NCBI GenBank assembly: GCA_036525535.1
Contig: DATDAH010000252.1
Coordinates: 1 to 27,873, forward strand
DNA: 27,873 nt
Origin: DATDAH01 sp036525535
GTDB taxonomy: Bacteria; Actinomycetota; Acidimicrobiia; Acidimicrobiales; DATDAH01
Direction: 5' to 3'
Part shown: one piece after another, positions 22,155 through 27,873 of the stretch
Layout: every line of letters starts with the position of its first letter
How positions within the stretch are numbered: the first letter of the stretch is position 1
The notes under the pieces: model-generated
The model's database searches: none
What the model was told of the DNA's origin: nothing
What the model saw: only the letters and a program-made list of their open reading frames with translations
Program-made: the position numbers and the translations under genes

Positions 22155-24685
22155 CGACGTGAGTCCCGACCCCGACCACCACGGTCACGGCCGCCACCGC
22201 GTCCGCCGCGGTCACGGCCGCCGCCACCGGCGCCGGCGGGAGCCGCCGGGCCCAGGTCGCCGAACTCGGACTGCAGCTCCTGCTCGAACTCGTCCTCGAA
22301 GGAGACCTTCACCGGACGGTCGTCGCCGTTGTCGCTGCCGGAAGCGTCGTCGTCCCGACTGGGACGACGGTCGCGGTCCCGGTCGCGATCCCGGTCCCGG
22401 GGCTCGCCCCGGTCACGGTCACGGTCGCCGCCGCGGTCGCGGTCGCCCCGGTCCCGCGCCTCGCCGCGGTCACGGGACTCACGCGGGGCCGGCGCCTCGT
22501 CGTCGCCGCCACCGTGCTCACCCAGGGGGGTGAGGGACACCTTGCCGTCGGGATCGATGTCGTCGACCCGCACCTGGATGGGATCACCCAGCGAGACGAC
22601 GTCCTCGACCCGGTCGATGCGGCGGTTGCCACCGAGCTTGGAGATGTGGACGAGGCCGTCACGACCCGGAAGGATGTTGACGAAGGCGCCGAACTTGGTG
22701 ATGTTGACGACCTTGCCGTCGTAGGTCTTGCCCACTTCGGCCTCGGGCGGATCCATGATCAGCTCGATCTGACGGCGGGCCTCTTCGACGGCCTGCTTGT
22801 CGGTGGAGCCGATGGACACCGTGCCCACCGTGCCGTCGTCGTCGACGTTGACGTCGGCGCCGGTCTCGGCCTGGATGGCGTTGATGACCTTGCCCTTGGG
22901 CCCGATGACCTCACCGATCTTGTCGATGGGGATCTGGAAGCTGATGATCTTCGGTGCCGTGTCGGCCACGTCGTCCCGAGGCTCGGGAATGGCGGCCAGC
23001 ATGACCTCGAGGATCTGGGTGCGGGCCTCATAGGCCTGCTGCAGGGCGGAGGCCAGGACGTCGGCCGGAATGCCGTCGATCTTGGTGTCCAGCTGCAGGG
23101 CGGTCACGAACTCGCTCGTCCCGGCCACCTTGAAGTCCATGTCGCCGAAGGCGTCCTCGGCCCCGAGGATGTCGGTCAGAGCCGTGTACTTGCCCTCGGC
23201 GTAGACGAGGCCCATGGCGATGCCGGCCACGGGGGCCTTGATCGGCACCCCGGCGTCCATCAGCGACAGGGTCGAGGCGCAGACCGAGCCCATCGAGGTG
23301 GAGCCGTTGGAGCTCAGCACATCGGACACGGTGCGCAGCGTGTAGCTGAACTCCTCCGACGGCGGGATGACGGGCAGCAGGGCCCGCTCGGCCAGGAGGC
23401 CGTGGCCGATCTCGCGGCGCTTCGGGCCTCGCATGAAGCCGGTCTCGCCGGTGGAGAAGGGCGGGAAGTTGTAGTGGTGCATGTAGCGCTTGGAGGTGTC
23501 GCCACCGAGGCTGTCCAGCATCTGCTCCATGCGGGGCATGCCCAGCGTGGTCACGTTGAGGACCTGGGTCTCGCCCCGCTGGAAGAGACCGGAGCCGTGC
23601 GCCGTGGGGACCAGGTGGACCTCGGAGGACAGGGGCCGCACGTCCCGGGTGCCGCGACCGTCGATGCGGATGCCGTCCTCGACGATGCGCTTGCGCACCA
23701 CCTTCTTGGTCAGCGACCGGATGGCGGCCTTGATCTGCTTGTCGGCGCCGGACACGTCCTCGAACTGCGGGAGCAGCTCGGCGACGACCGCGGCCTTCAT
23801 CTCGTCCTCGACGCCGGTGCGCTCGGCCTTGTCCGCGATCTGATAGGTGCTGGCCACCCGATCGGTGGCGGCGGCCTCGACGGCGGCGAAGACCTCGTCG
23901 CTGTAGTCGCTGGCGACGGTGAACTCGAAGACCTCGGGCTTGCCGCCGAGGGCGTCGATGAGCTCCTGCTGGAGCTCGATGGCGTCCTTGATGTGGGTCT
24001 TGGAGGCCTCGAGGCCGGCGGCCACGATCTCCTCGGTGACCTTGGGGGCGCCCGCCTCGTAGAGCTGCCAGGCGTGCTCACCGCCGCCGGCCTCGACCAT
24101 CATGACGGCGACGTCGCCGTCGTCCAGCAGACGACCGGCCACGACCATCTCGAAGGTGGAGTCCTTGCCCTCTTCCCAGGTCGGGTAGGCGACCCAGGTG
24201 CCCTCGGGGGTGAAGGCCAGGCGCACCGCACCCAGCGGCCCGTCGAAGGGGATGGGCGAGATGCACAGCGCCGCGGAGGCGGCGTTGATGGCCAGGATGT
24301 CGTGGGGGTTCTCCTGGTCGGCGCCCAGGATGGTGCCGACCACGTGGACCTCGTTGCGGAAGCCCTCGGGGAACGAGGGGCGCAGCGGGCGGTCGATCAG
24401 GCGGCAGGTCAGGATGGCCTGGTCGCTGGACTTGCCCTCCCGACGGAAGAACGAGCCGGGGATCTTGCCCGCGGCGTAGAAGCGCTCCTCGATGTCGACG
24501 GTGAGGGGGAAGAAGTCCGCCCCCTCCCGCACCGAACGCGAGGCGGTGGCCGTGACCAGCACCATCGTGTCGCCCATGCGGACGGTCACGGCGCCGTCGG
24601 CGAGGCCGGCCAGCTTGCCGGATTCGAAGGACAGGGTCTTGTCAGTCCCGGTGACGGGACGGGATACGGAGTGATTCTCCGCCAT
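22151..24685 (-). CDS. pnp: Polynucleotide phosphorylase with a charged RGG/RD-rich tail
   Basis: Phosphorolytic 3'-5' exoribonuclease, 844 residues. Two RNase PH-like cores are recognisable (KLAGLADGAVTVRMGDTMVLVTA near the start; FPPFSTGETGFMRGPKRREIGHG and GSTSMGSVCASTLSLMDAGVP in the second). A KH domain at about 583-640 (IPIDKIGEVIGPKGKVINAI) and an S1 domain at about 648-720 (KTYDGKVVNITKFGAFVNI) follow. Beyond the S1 domain is a tail of about 120 residues dominated by RD dipeptides, an acidic patch and a Gly-Arg end (GGGRDRGGRGRDSRR), probably disordered and RNA-binding. ATG 24685 follows a purine-rich AGAAGAGAG; a longer upstream frame runs through the leader hairpin. It lies downstream of rpsO, the classical pairing. 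Confidence 0.96.
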   Translation of the reverse strand: MAENHSVSRPVTGTDKTLSFESGKLAGLADGAVTVRMGDTMVLVTATASRSVREGADFFPLTVDIEERFYAAGKIPGSFFRREGKSSDQAILTCRLIDRPLRPSFPEGFRNEVHVVGTILGADQENPHDILAINAASAALCISPIPFDGPLGAVRLAFTPEGTWVAYPTWEEGKDSTFEMVVAGRLLDDGDVAVMMVEAGGGEHAWQLYEAGAPKVTEEIVAAGLEASKTHIKDAIELQQELIDALGGKPEVFEFTVASDYSDEVFAAVEAAATDRVASTYQIADKAERTGVEDEMKAAVVAELLPQFEDVSGADKQIKAAIRSLTKKVVRKRIVEDGIRIDGRGTRDVRPLSSEVHLVPTAHGSGLFQRGETQVLNVTTLGMPRMEQMLDSLGGDTSKRYMHHYNFPPFSTGETGFMRGPKRREIGHGLLAERALLPVIPPSEEFSYTLRTVSDVLSSNGSTSMGSVCASTLSLMDAGVPIKAPVAGIAMGLVYAEGKYTALTDILGAEDAFGDMDFKVAGTSEFVTALQLDTKIDGIPADVLASALQQAYEARTQILEVMLAAIPEPRDDVADTAPKIISFQIPIDKIGEVIGPKGKVINAIQAETGADVNVDDDGTVGTVSIGSTDKQAVEEARRQIELIMDPPEAEVGKTYDGKVVNITKFGAFVNILPGRDGLVHISKLGGNRRIDRVEDVVSLGDPIQVRVDDIDPDGKVSLTPLGEHGGGDDEAPAPRESRDRGEARDRGDRDRGGDRDRDRGEPRDRDRDRDRDRRPSRDDDASGSDNGDDRPVKVSFEDEFEQELQSEFGDLGPAAPAGAGGGGRDRGGRGGGRDRGGRGRDSRR
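22154..22525 (-). repeat. pnp: Low-complexity CGGTC/RD-coding tract in the pnp 3' end
   Basis: This segment, read on the plus strand, is made of degenerate CGGTCACGG / CGGTCGCGG / CGGTCCCGG units and encodes the arginine-aspartate and RGG-rich PNPase tail. The short-period repetition suggests growth by slippage. Length may therefore vary between strains. Confidence 0.6.
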
Positions 24686-24700
24686 TGGATGCTCTCTTCT

Positions 24701-24720
24701 GGGACCCGCCTTCGGGTCCC
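24701..24720 (-). promoter_or_regulatory. Hairpin in the pnp leader
   Basis: GGGACCCG (24701-24708) and CGGGTCCC (24713-24720) form a perfect 8-bp stem with a 4-nt loop, 15 nt before the pnp ATG. In the pnp message the loop reads AAGG. Leader hairpins upstream of pnp are processed by RNase III and used for autoregulation in E. coli; a similar role here is by analogy only. It lacks a U-tract, so termination seems less likely. Confidence 0.5.
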
Positions 24721-24874
24721 GCTGTGTGGAGCAGCCGTCCAGTTCCCAGTTGTCGGCCACCCGGTCCGGCATCACCTCTGGGCCGGGGAGTCGGCGACTG
24801 GCAGCTGAACCGCTGCGCTGTCTTGGACTTTCAGTGGGGGCCAGCCACCGAGGTGGCCAGCCGGAGGGAGATCG

Positions 24875-25153
24875 TTAGCGCCGGAGGCCGAGCTTGGCGA
24901 TGAGGGCGCGGTAGCGCTCGACGTCGTTCTTGGCGAGGTAGTCGAGCAGCCGGCGTCGGCGGCCAACCAGCATGAGCAGGCCGCGGCGGCTGTGGTGATC
25001 CTTCTTGTGCACCCGCAGGTGCTCGGTCAGGTGATTGATCCGATCGGTGAGCAGCGCCACCTGGACTTCGGGAGAACCCGTGTCGGTGTCGTGCTTCCCG
25101 TGCTCGGCCATCGTGGCCGACTTCGGGGGGAGGTTGGTGGGCGGTCGCGACAT
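24875..25153 (-). CDS. rpsO: 30S ribosomal protein S15
   Basis: Primary 16S rRNA-binding protein of the small subunit, 92 residues. The family core is unmistakable: DTGSPEVQVALLTDRINHLTEHLRVHKKDHHSRRGLLMLVGRRRRLLDYL, ending in IAKLGLRR. The N-terminus from ATG 25153 (MSRPPTNLPPKSATMAEHGKHD) gives the normal length and helix alpha-1, though it is richer in proline than usual. An internal ATG at 25111 would remove that helix, so I prefer 25153. It is preceded by a purine-rich leader (GAAGAGACGCAG) and by the extended -10 box at 25220-25225. pnp follows after 189 nt. Confidence 0.97.
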   Translation of the reverse strand: MSRPPTNLPPKSATMAEHGKHDTDTGSPEVQVALLTDRINHLTEHLRVHKKDHHSRRGLLMLVGRRRRLLDYLAKNDVERYRALIAKLGLRR

Positions 25154-25219
25154 CTGCGTCTCTTCGTCTTCTCTTCGTCTGGGGCGCGGAGGATGGGGAT
25201 GCGCCGGTTTCTTGGAGAG

Positions 25220-25228
25220 AGGCTACCA
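25220..25228 (-). promoter_or_regulatory. Possible extended -10 promoter for rpsO
   Basis: On the minus strand TGGTAGCCT combines the TGn extension with a TAnnnT -10 box (TAGCCT, 25225-25220). Transcription would begin near 25212, giving a leader of about 58 nt before rpsO. No -35 is evident, as expected for an extended -10. Confidence 0.35.
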
Positions 25229-25276
25229 GCGAACGGCGCCCAACCACTGGGGCGGGACCAGCGGGGTGGTGAGGCT

Positions 25277-25355
25277 GCGCAACGGAGTGGAGCAGCGCAG
25301 AAGCCTCGCAGCTTCGGCGGAGCCGGCGTTGCTGAACGAAGTGAAGCCACGCAGG
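25277..25355. repeat. Two diverged copies of an AACGnAGTGnAGC intergenic repeat
   Basis: The 25-nt units at 25277-25301 and 25331-25355 match at 18 of 25 positions and share AACG-AGTG-AGC and CGCAG. Between and around them lie arms that can pair (GAGGC...GCCTC, 25271-25306). They occupy the largest gene-free gap of the window (25154-25357), between rpsO and the alpha/beta hydrolase gene. Similar AACGnAGTGnAGC runs recur between genes of GC-rich bacteria. Confidence 0.5.
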
Positions 25356-25357
25356 TG

Positions 25358-26467
25358 TCATGGCGTTGTGACCGTCCAGCTGAAGCGGGGCCGGCGGGTG
25401 GGGGGTGCGGGCTCGCCGCCCTGGGTGGTGAGCTCGGCGGGGGCGAGGCGCTGGACGAGGGCGCCGCGCTCGTAGAACGCCTCTTCGACGTCGGTCAGGG
25501 AGACCTCGCCGGGCAGGAGGCCGGCGTGGAGCAGGGCCCGACGCTGGGCGGCCCCGAGACCCTCCCCGAGTAGCTCGTAGACGATGGCGGGCAGGGTCTC
25601 GGGATCCTTCAGCACCCAGGCGTGCGACGCCCCGCGGATGACCACCAGCTGGCCGTTGGCCAGGTGGGCGGCCGACTTGGCCGTGGACAGGGGCACGGCG
25701 TAGTCCCGGTCACCGTGGAGCACGAAGGTGGAGATGCCCTGGCGGGCGACCTCCTCGAGCAGCGCGCAGCTCGGTGAGGACCGCAGGATCGAGATGGCGG
25801 GGGCCATGAGCCGCCAGGGGCGACGGGCGTGGGCGACGGCGGTGGGCAGGCCGAGGCGAACGAGCTTGACCGCCTGCTTCGGGTCCCGGAACACCGGAAG
25901 GGTGGTGGCGGCGTCCACCATGAGCGTGGCGCCGATGACGCCCAGGACGCCCGGGACCCAGCGGGACCACTGTTGGATGCGGTCCCAGCTCTCACCCACG
26001 ATGGCGTCGAGCAGCACCAGGGCAATGGCCCGGTCCGGCTCCGTGGCGGCCAGTTCCACGACCAGGCGACCACCCATCGAGTGCCCCGCCAGCACAGCCC
26101 GGCGGATGCCCAAGTGGTCCATGACCCGGCCGATCAGCGCCGAGTATTCGGCGAGGTCACCACCGCCGGCAGGCAGGCCGAAGGTCCCGCCGTGGCCGGC
26201 GGTGTCGACGGCGATGACCCGGTAGCCCATGCCCACCAGGCGGGACAGGGTCTGGGCGTAGAGGATCCCTTCGGCCGAGAAGCCGTGGACCACCACCAGG
26301 GGGATGCCCTGGCCGGTCACCGACACGCCGACCTGGTGGCCGTCGGGCAGGGTCACCGTGGACTGGGCCAACCGGGGGTTGGGCCGACGACCTTCGACCG
26401 CGGCAAGCGCCCCGGGCCCTTCCGGGCCCACCAACGGATCGGTCAGGTGGTCGGGAACGGCGACCAA
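25358..26467 (-). CDS. Alpha/beta hydrolase
   Basis: Serine hydrolase of the alpha/beta fold; substrate unknown. On a 369-residue reading, the oxyanion-hole HGF is at 61-63, the nucleophile elbow GHSMGG gives S130, D255 lies in GDRDYAVP, and H282 lies in GASHAW, a complete triad. A C-terminal extension of about 70 residues after the fold (LLGEGLGAAQRRALLHAGLLPGEVSLTD...) is unusual and proline-rich at the end. There is no signal peptide. The start is uncertain. TTG 26467 opens the longest frame, 26 nt past the ribF stop, and GTG 26431 (13th codon) is an alternative; neither has a good Shine-Dalgarno. It sits between ribF and rpsO, which are often adjacent elsewhere. Confidence 0.82.
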   Translation of the reverse strand: MVAVPDHLTDPLVGPEGPGALAAVEGRRPNPRLAQSTVTLPDGHQVGVSVTGQGIPLVVVHGFSAEGILYAQTLSRLVGMGYRVIAVDTAGHGGTFGLPAGGGDLAEYSALIGRVMDHLGIRRAVLAGHSMGGRLVVELAATEPDRAIALVLLDAIVGESWDRIQQWSRWVPGVLGVIGATLMVDAATTLPVFRDPKQAVKLVRLGLPTAVAHARRPWRLMAPAISILRSSPSCALLEEVARQGISTFVLHGDRDYAVPLSTAKSAAHLANGQLVVIRGASHAWVLKDPETLPAIVYELLGEGLGAAQRRALLHAGLLPGEVSLTDVEEAFYERGALVQRLAPAELTTQGGEPAPPTRRPRFSWTVTTP

Positions 26468-26493
26468 CCGTTTGTCGGCGATGATCGTCGTCC

Positions 26494-27450
26494 TCAGCCC
26501 AACAGGATCTGACGGGCCTGCTCGCAGTCCCGACCGATCTGCTCGATGAGGGCTTCGACCCCGTCGAACTTCACCTCGCCTCGCAGTCGGGCCACGAAGG
26601 CGACCCGGGCCCGCTCGTCATAGAGGTCACCCGAGAAGTCCAGCAGATGGGCCTCCAGCAGCGAGGCATGGGCGGTCTCGTAGAACGTCGGGCGCCGGCC
26701 CAGCGAGATCGCCGACGCGTGCCGGGAGCCATCGGGGCGGGTGTACCAGCCGGCGTAGATGCCGTCGGCGGGCAGGAGCACGTCGTCGGGCACCGCCACG
26801 TTCGCGGTCGGGCACCCGAGCTCGGGCCCGCCCCGACCGTCGCCGCGGACGACCACGCCCCGGACCTCGTGATGACGGCCGAGCAGCTCCGCCGCCCGCT
26901 CGACGTCGCCCAGGGCCAGGGCGGTGCGGATGGCGGTCGACGAGACCTGGTGGGCGTCGTCGGCGACCTGGCCGTCAGGACCGAGCAGGTCGACCCCTTC
27001 GACGGCAAAGCCGGCTTCACCGCCCATGGTGCGCAGGAGCTCGACGTTTCCCCGACGTCGGTGACCGAAGTGGAAGTCCTCCCCGACCACGACCACCTTG
27101 GTCCCGAGGCAGTCGACCAGGATCTCGCGGACGAAGTCCTCCGGCGACTCCTGGGAACGCTCCTCGTCGAAGCGGACGACGAGGAGCAGGTCGAGACCGG
27201 TGGCCTCCAGCAGTTCCAGCTTCTGCTCGGGGTCGGTCAGCAGCAGGGGGGCGCTCTCGGGGCGGACCAGGCGGGCGGGGTGCTGGTCGAAGGTGATCAG
27301 CGCGGACGGGATCCCCCGGTCAGCGGCCAGCTTCCGCACCCGGTCGATGATGGACCGGTGCCCGAGATGGACACCGTCGTAGGCCCCGATGGTGACCACC
27401 GAGCCACCCGGGAGCGCCGGGCAGGGCCCCGGGTACCGCACCACCTCCAC
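26494..27450 (-). CDS. ribF: Bifunctional riboflavin kinase/FAD synthetase
   Basis: Makes FMN and then FAD from riboflavin and ATP; cytosolic, 318 residues. The N-terminal adenylyltransferase domain has GAYDGVHLGH (nucleotidyltransferase HxGH) and SSTAIR near residue 170. The C-terminal kinase domain has GCPTANVAVP (PTAN motif) and DGIYAGWY, followed by EAHLLDFSGDLY. The start is the GTG at 27450. TACCCT (27463-27458) lies 7 nt upstream, so the mRNA may be leaderless. A GGAGG-containing run also lies about 14-25 nt upstream, too far for a typical ribosome-binding site. It follows truB by 79 nt that contain a strong 40-nt hairpin, so it may be transcribed separately from truB. Confidence 0.96.
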   Translation of the reverse strand: MEVVRYPGPCPALPGGSVVTIGAYDGVHLGHRSIIDRVRKLAADRGIPSALITFDQHPARLVRPESAPLLLTDPEQKLELLEATGLDLLLVVRFDEERSQESPEDFVREILVDCLGTKVVVVGEDFHFGHRRRGNVELLRTMGGEAGFAVEGVDLLGPDGQVADDAHQVSSTAIRTALALGDVERAAELLGRHHEVRGVVVRGDGRGGPELGCPTANVAVPDDVLLPADGIYAGWYTRPDGSRHASAISLGRRPTFYETAHASLLEAHLLDFSGDLYDERARVAFVARLRGEVKFDGVEALIEQIGRDCEQARQILLG

Positions 27451-27457
27451 GCCGACG

Positions 27458-27463
27458 AGGGTA
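27458..27463 (-). promoter_or_regulatory. Possible leaderless -10 box for ribF
   Basis: TACCCT on the minus strand is separated by 7 nt (CGTCGGC) from the GTG start. No -35 is recognisable; the hairpin at 27477-27516 lies just upstream. Confidence 0.4.
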
Positions 27464-27476
27464 CCCCCCTCCTCCT

Positions 27477-27516
27477 GGCGCCCGATTCTGGGGCCCTGAC
27501 CCCGAAATCAGGCGCC
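27477..27516 (-). repeat. 40-nt hairpin between truB and ribF (REP-like or terminator)
   Basis: The outer arms GGCGCC (27477-27482 and 27511-27516), the middle GATT/AATC (27484-27487 and 27506-27509) and the inner GGGG/CCCC (27490-27493 and 27500-27503) pair around a CCCTGA loop, with only two mismatches and one G-T wobble. It lies 13 nt past the truB stop and has no T-run. The minus-strand inner sequence, TTTCGGGGTCAGGGCCCC, resembles palindromic repeats that recur in many genomes near REP-associated transposases, which is a recollection rather than a search result. Confidence 0.55.
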
Positions 27517-27529
27517 GGAACGAGACGGG

Positions 27530-27873
27530 TCAGTGGCCGAGGACGAGGCTGGGCTTGACGCGGTGCTGGGAGACGCGTTCGTAGACGGCCAACAGCCGGC
27601 CGGACTGGTCGCTGACGGCCCAGGGGCCGGGGCCGGTGACACCGCCGAGCTGGTCGGGGTCGAGGACCCGGCCGTTGCCCACCAGGAAGGCCATGTCGTG
27701 GTCGACGGTGGTCTGCGCGTAGTCCCGCAGTCCCTCCCTGGGTGGGAGCAGGGTCACGTCGTCGACGGGGCGGGACTCGGCCTCACCGAACGAGCCGATC
27801 TGGGTGCGGCGCAGGTCGGTCAGGTGAGCGCCGCCGCCGAGGGCGGCCCCCAGGTCCGCCGCCAGGGTGCGGA
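27530..27873 (-). CDS. truB: tRNA pseudouridine-55 synthase, C-terminal part (5' end outside window)
   Basis: About 113 C-terminal residues of TruB, which makes pseudouridine 55 in the T-loop of tRNAs. The visible frame starts RTLAADLGAALGGGAHLTDLRRTQIGSF, the conserved TruB segment following the catalytic domain, then a small C-terminal domain (DQLGGVTGPGPWAVSDQSGRLLAVYE) ending VKPSLVLGH, as in actinobacterial members. Catalytic Asp lies outside the window, so activity cannot be judged here. The frame is open to the right edge. The truB-ribF order is conserved in bacteria. The call rests on the C-terminal pattern and gene order. Confidence 0.9.
   Translation of the reverse strand, partial: RTLAADLGAALGGGAHLTDLRRTQIGSFGEAESRPVDDVTLLPPREGLRDYAQTTVDHDMAFLVGNGRVLDPDQLGGVTGPGPWAVSDQSGRLLAVYERVSQHRVKPSLVLGH

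Noticed and set aside
22360..22480. CGGTC-type tandem units resembling a CRISPR or minisatellite
   Set aside because: The units are short, degenerate and in frame as RD codons within the pnp tail. There are no unique spacers and no cas genes.
22514..24808. Long plus-strand open frame opposite pnp (about 764 codons)
   Set aside because: It is fully antisense to a certain pnp gene. Its product is Gly/Asp/Val/His-rich, as expected from reading GC-rich codons backwards, with no recognisable domain. Long open shadow frames are normal at this GC content.
24844..24857. GCCACC-GA-GGTGGC palindrome after rpsO as a terminator
   Set aside because: The stem is only 6 bp with a 2-nt loop, so the realistic stem is 4 bp. 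There is no T-run, and it sits inside a direct repeat of GGCCAGCC that explains part of the match.

Overview
The window comes from a GC-rich actinobacterium. The dapB/dapA/rnj and rpsO/pnp neighbourhoods, the bcc-aa3 respiratory genes (two-haem QcrC, CtaF subunit IV), frequent GTG starts and apparently leaderless promoters all fit Actinobacteria. Acidimicrobiia is my best guess at class; that is inference, since there is no 16S gene and I could run no search. Coding density is very high. The largest gene-free gap is 204 nt (25154-25357), so no stretch of more than 300 bases lacks a gene. I see no tRNA, rRNA, CRISPR array, prophage or IS element.

Layout. (1) 1-2507, minus strand: a MarR-like regulator, dapA and the 5' part of rnj (RNase J, running off the left edge), with start and stop codons overlapping. 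(2) 2560-6351, minus: a secreted zinc metalloprotease, then a TetR regulator followed by a ferritin-like diiron protein. (3) 6468-8816, minus: a secreted protein of unknown function, SURF1, and a second TetR coupled to SURF1. (4) 8878-11110, plus: a VTT/DedA-type membrane protein, an SDR dehydrogenase and a DapA-family aldolase, all overlapping. (5) 11145-18420: a divergent respiratory cluster, ctaG-ctaC-ctaD-ctaF leftward and ctaE-qcrC-qcrA-qcrB rightward, from one 73-nt intergenic region. Together these encode nearly all the core of a cytochrome bcc-aa3 supercomplex, plus a copper assembly factor; SURF1 lies nearby. (6) 18525-20086, plus: a DGPF/YCII protein and an ECF42-type sigma factor behind a promoter that matches the motif I recall for ECF42. 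(7) 20083-27873, minus: dapB, an M16 peptidase, pnp, rpsO, an alpha/beta hydrolase, ribF and the 3' part of truB (running off the right edge).

Parts 1 and 7 look like two halves of a conserved actinobacterial order (truB-ribF-rpsO-pnp-M16-dapB-...-dapA-rnj), separated here by about 17.5 kb of respiratory, regulatory and secreted-protein genes.

Two themes recur. Most neighbouring genes in an operon overlap by an NTGA tetranucleotide (ATGA, GTGA, TTGA and, for the M16 peptidase, apparently CTGA), suggesting pervasive translational coupling. Several operon-leading genes have a TAnnnT -10 box 6-8 nt before the start codon and no Shine-Dalgarno, suggesting leaderless mRNAs. I found no clearly new defence or mobile system. 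The items most worth following are the TetR/diiron operon with its paired operators, the ECF42 autoregulatory promoter, the non-canonical M16 start, and the DapA paralogue that lacks DapA-specific residues.
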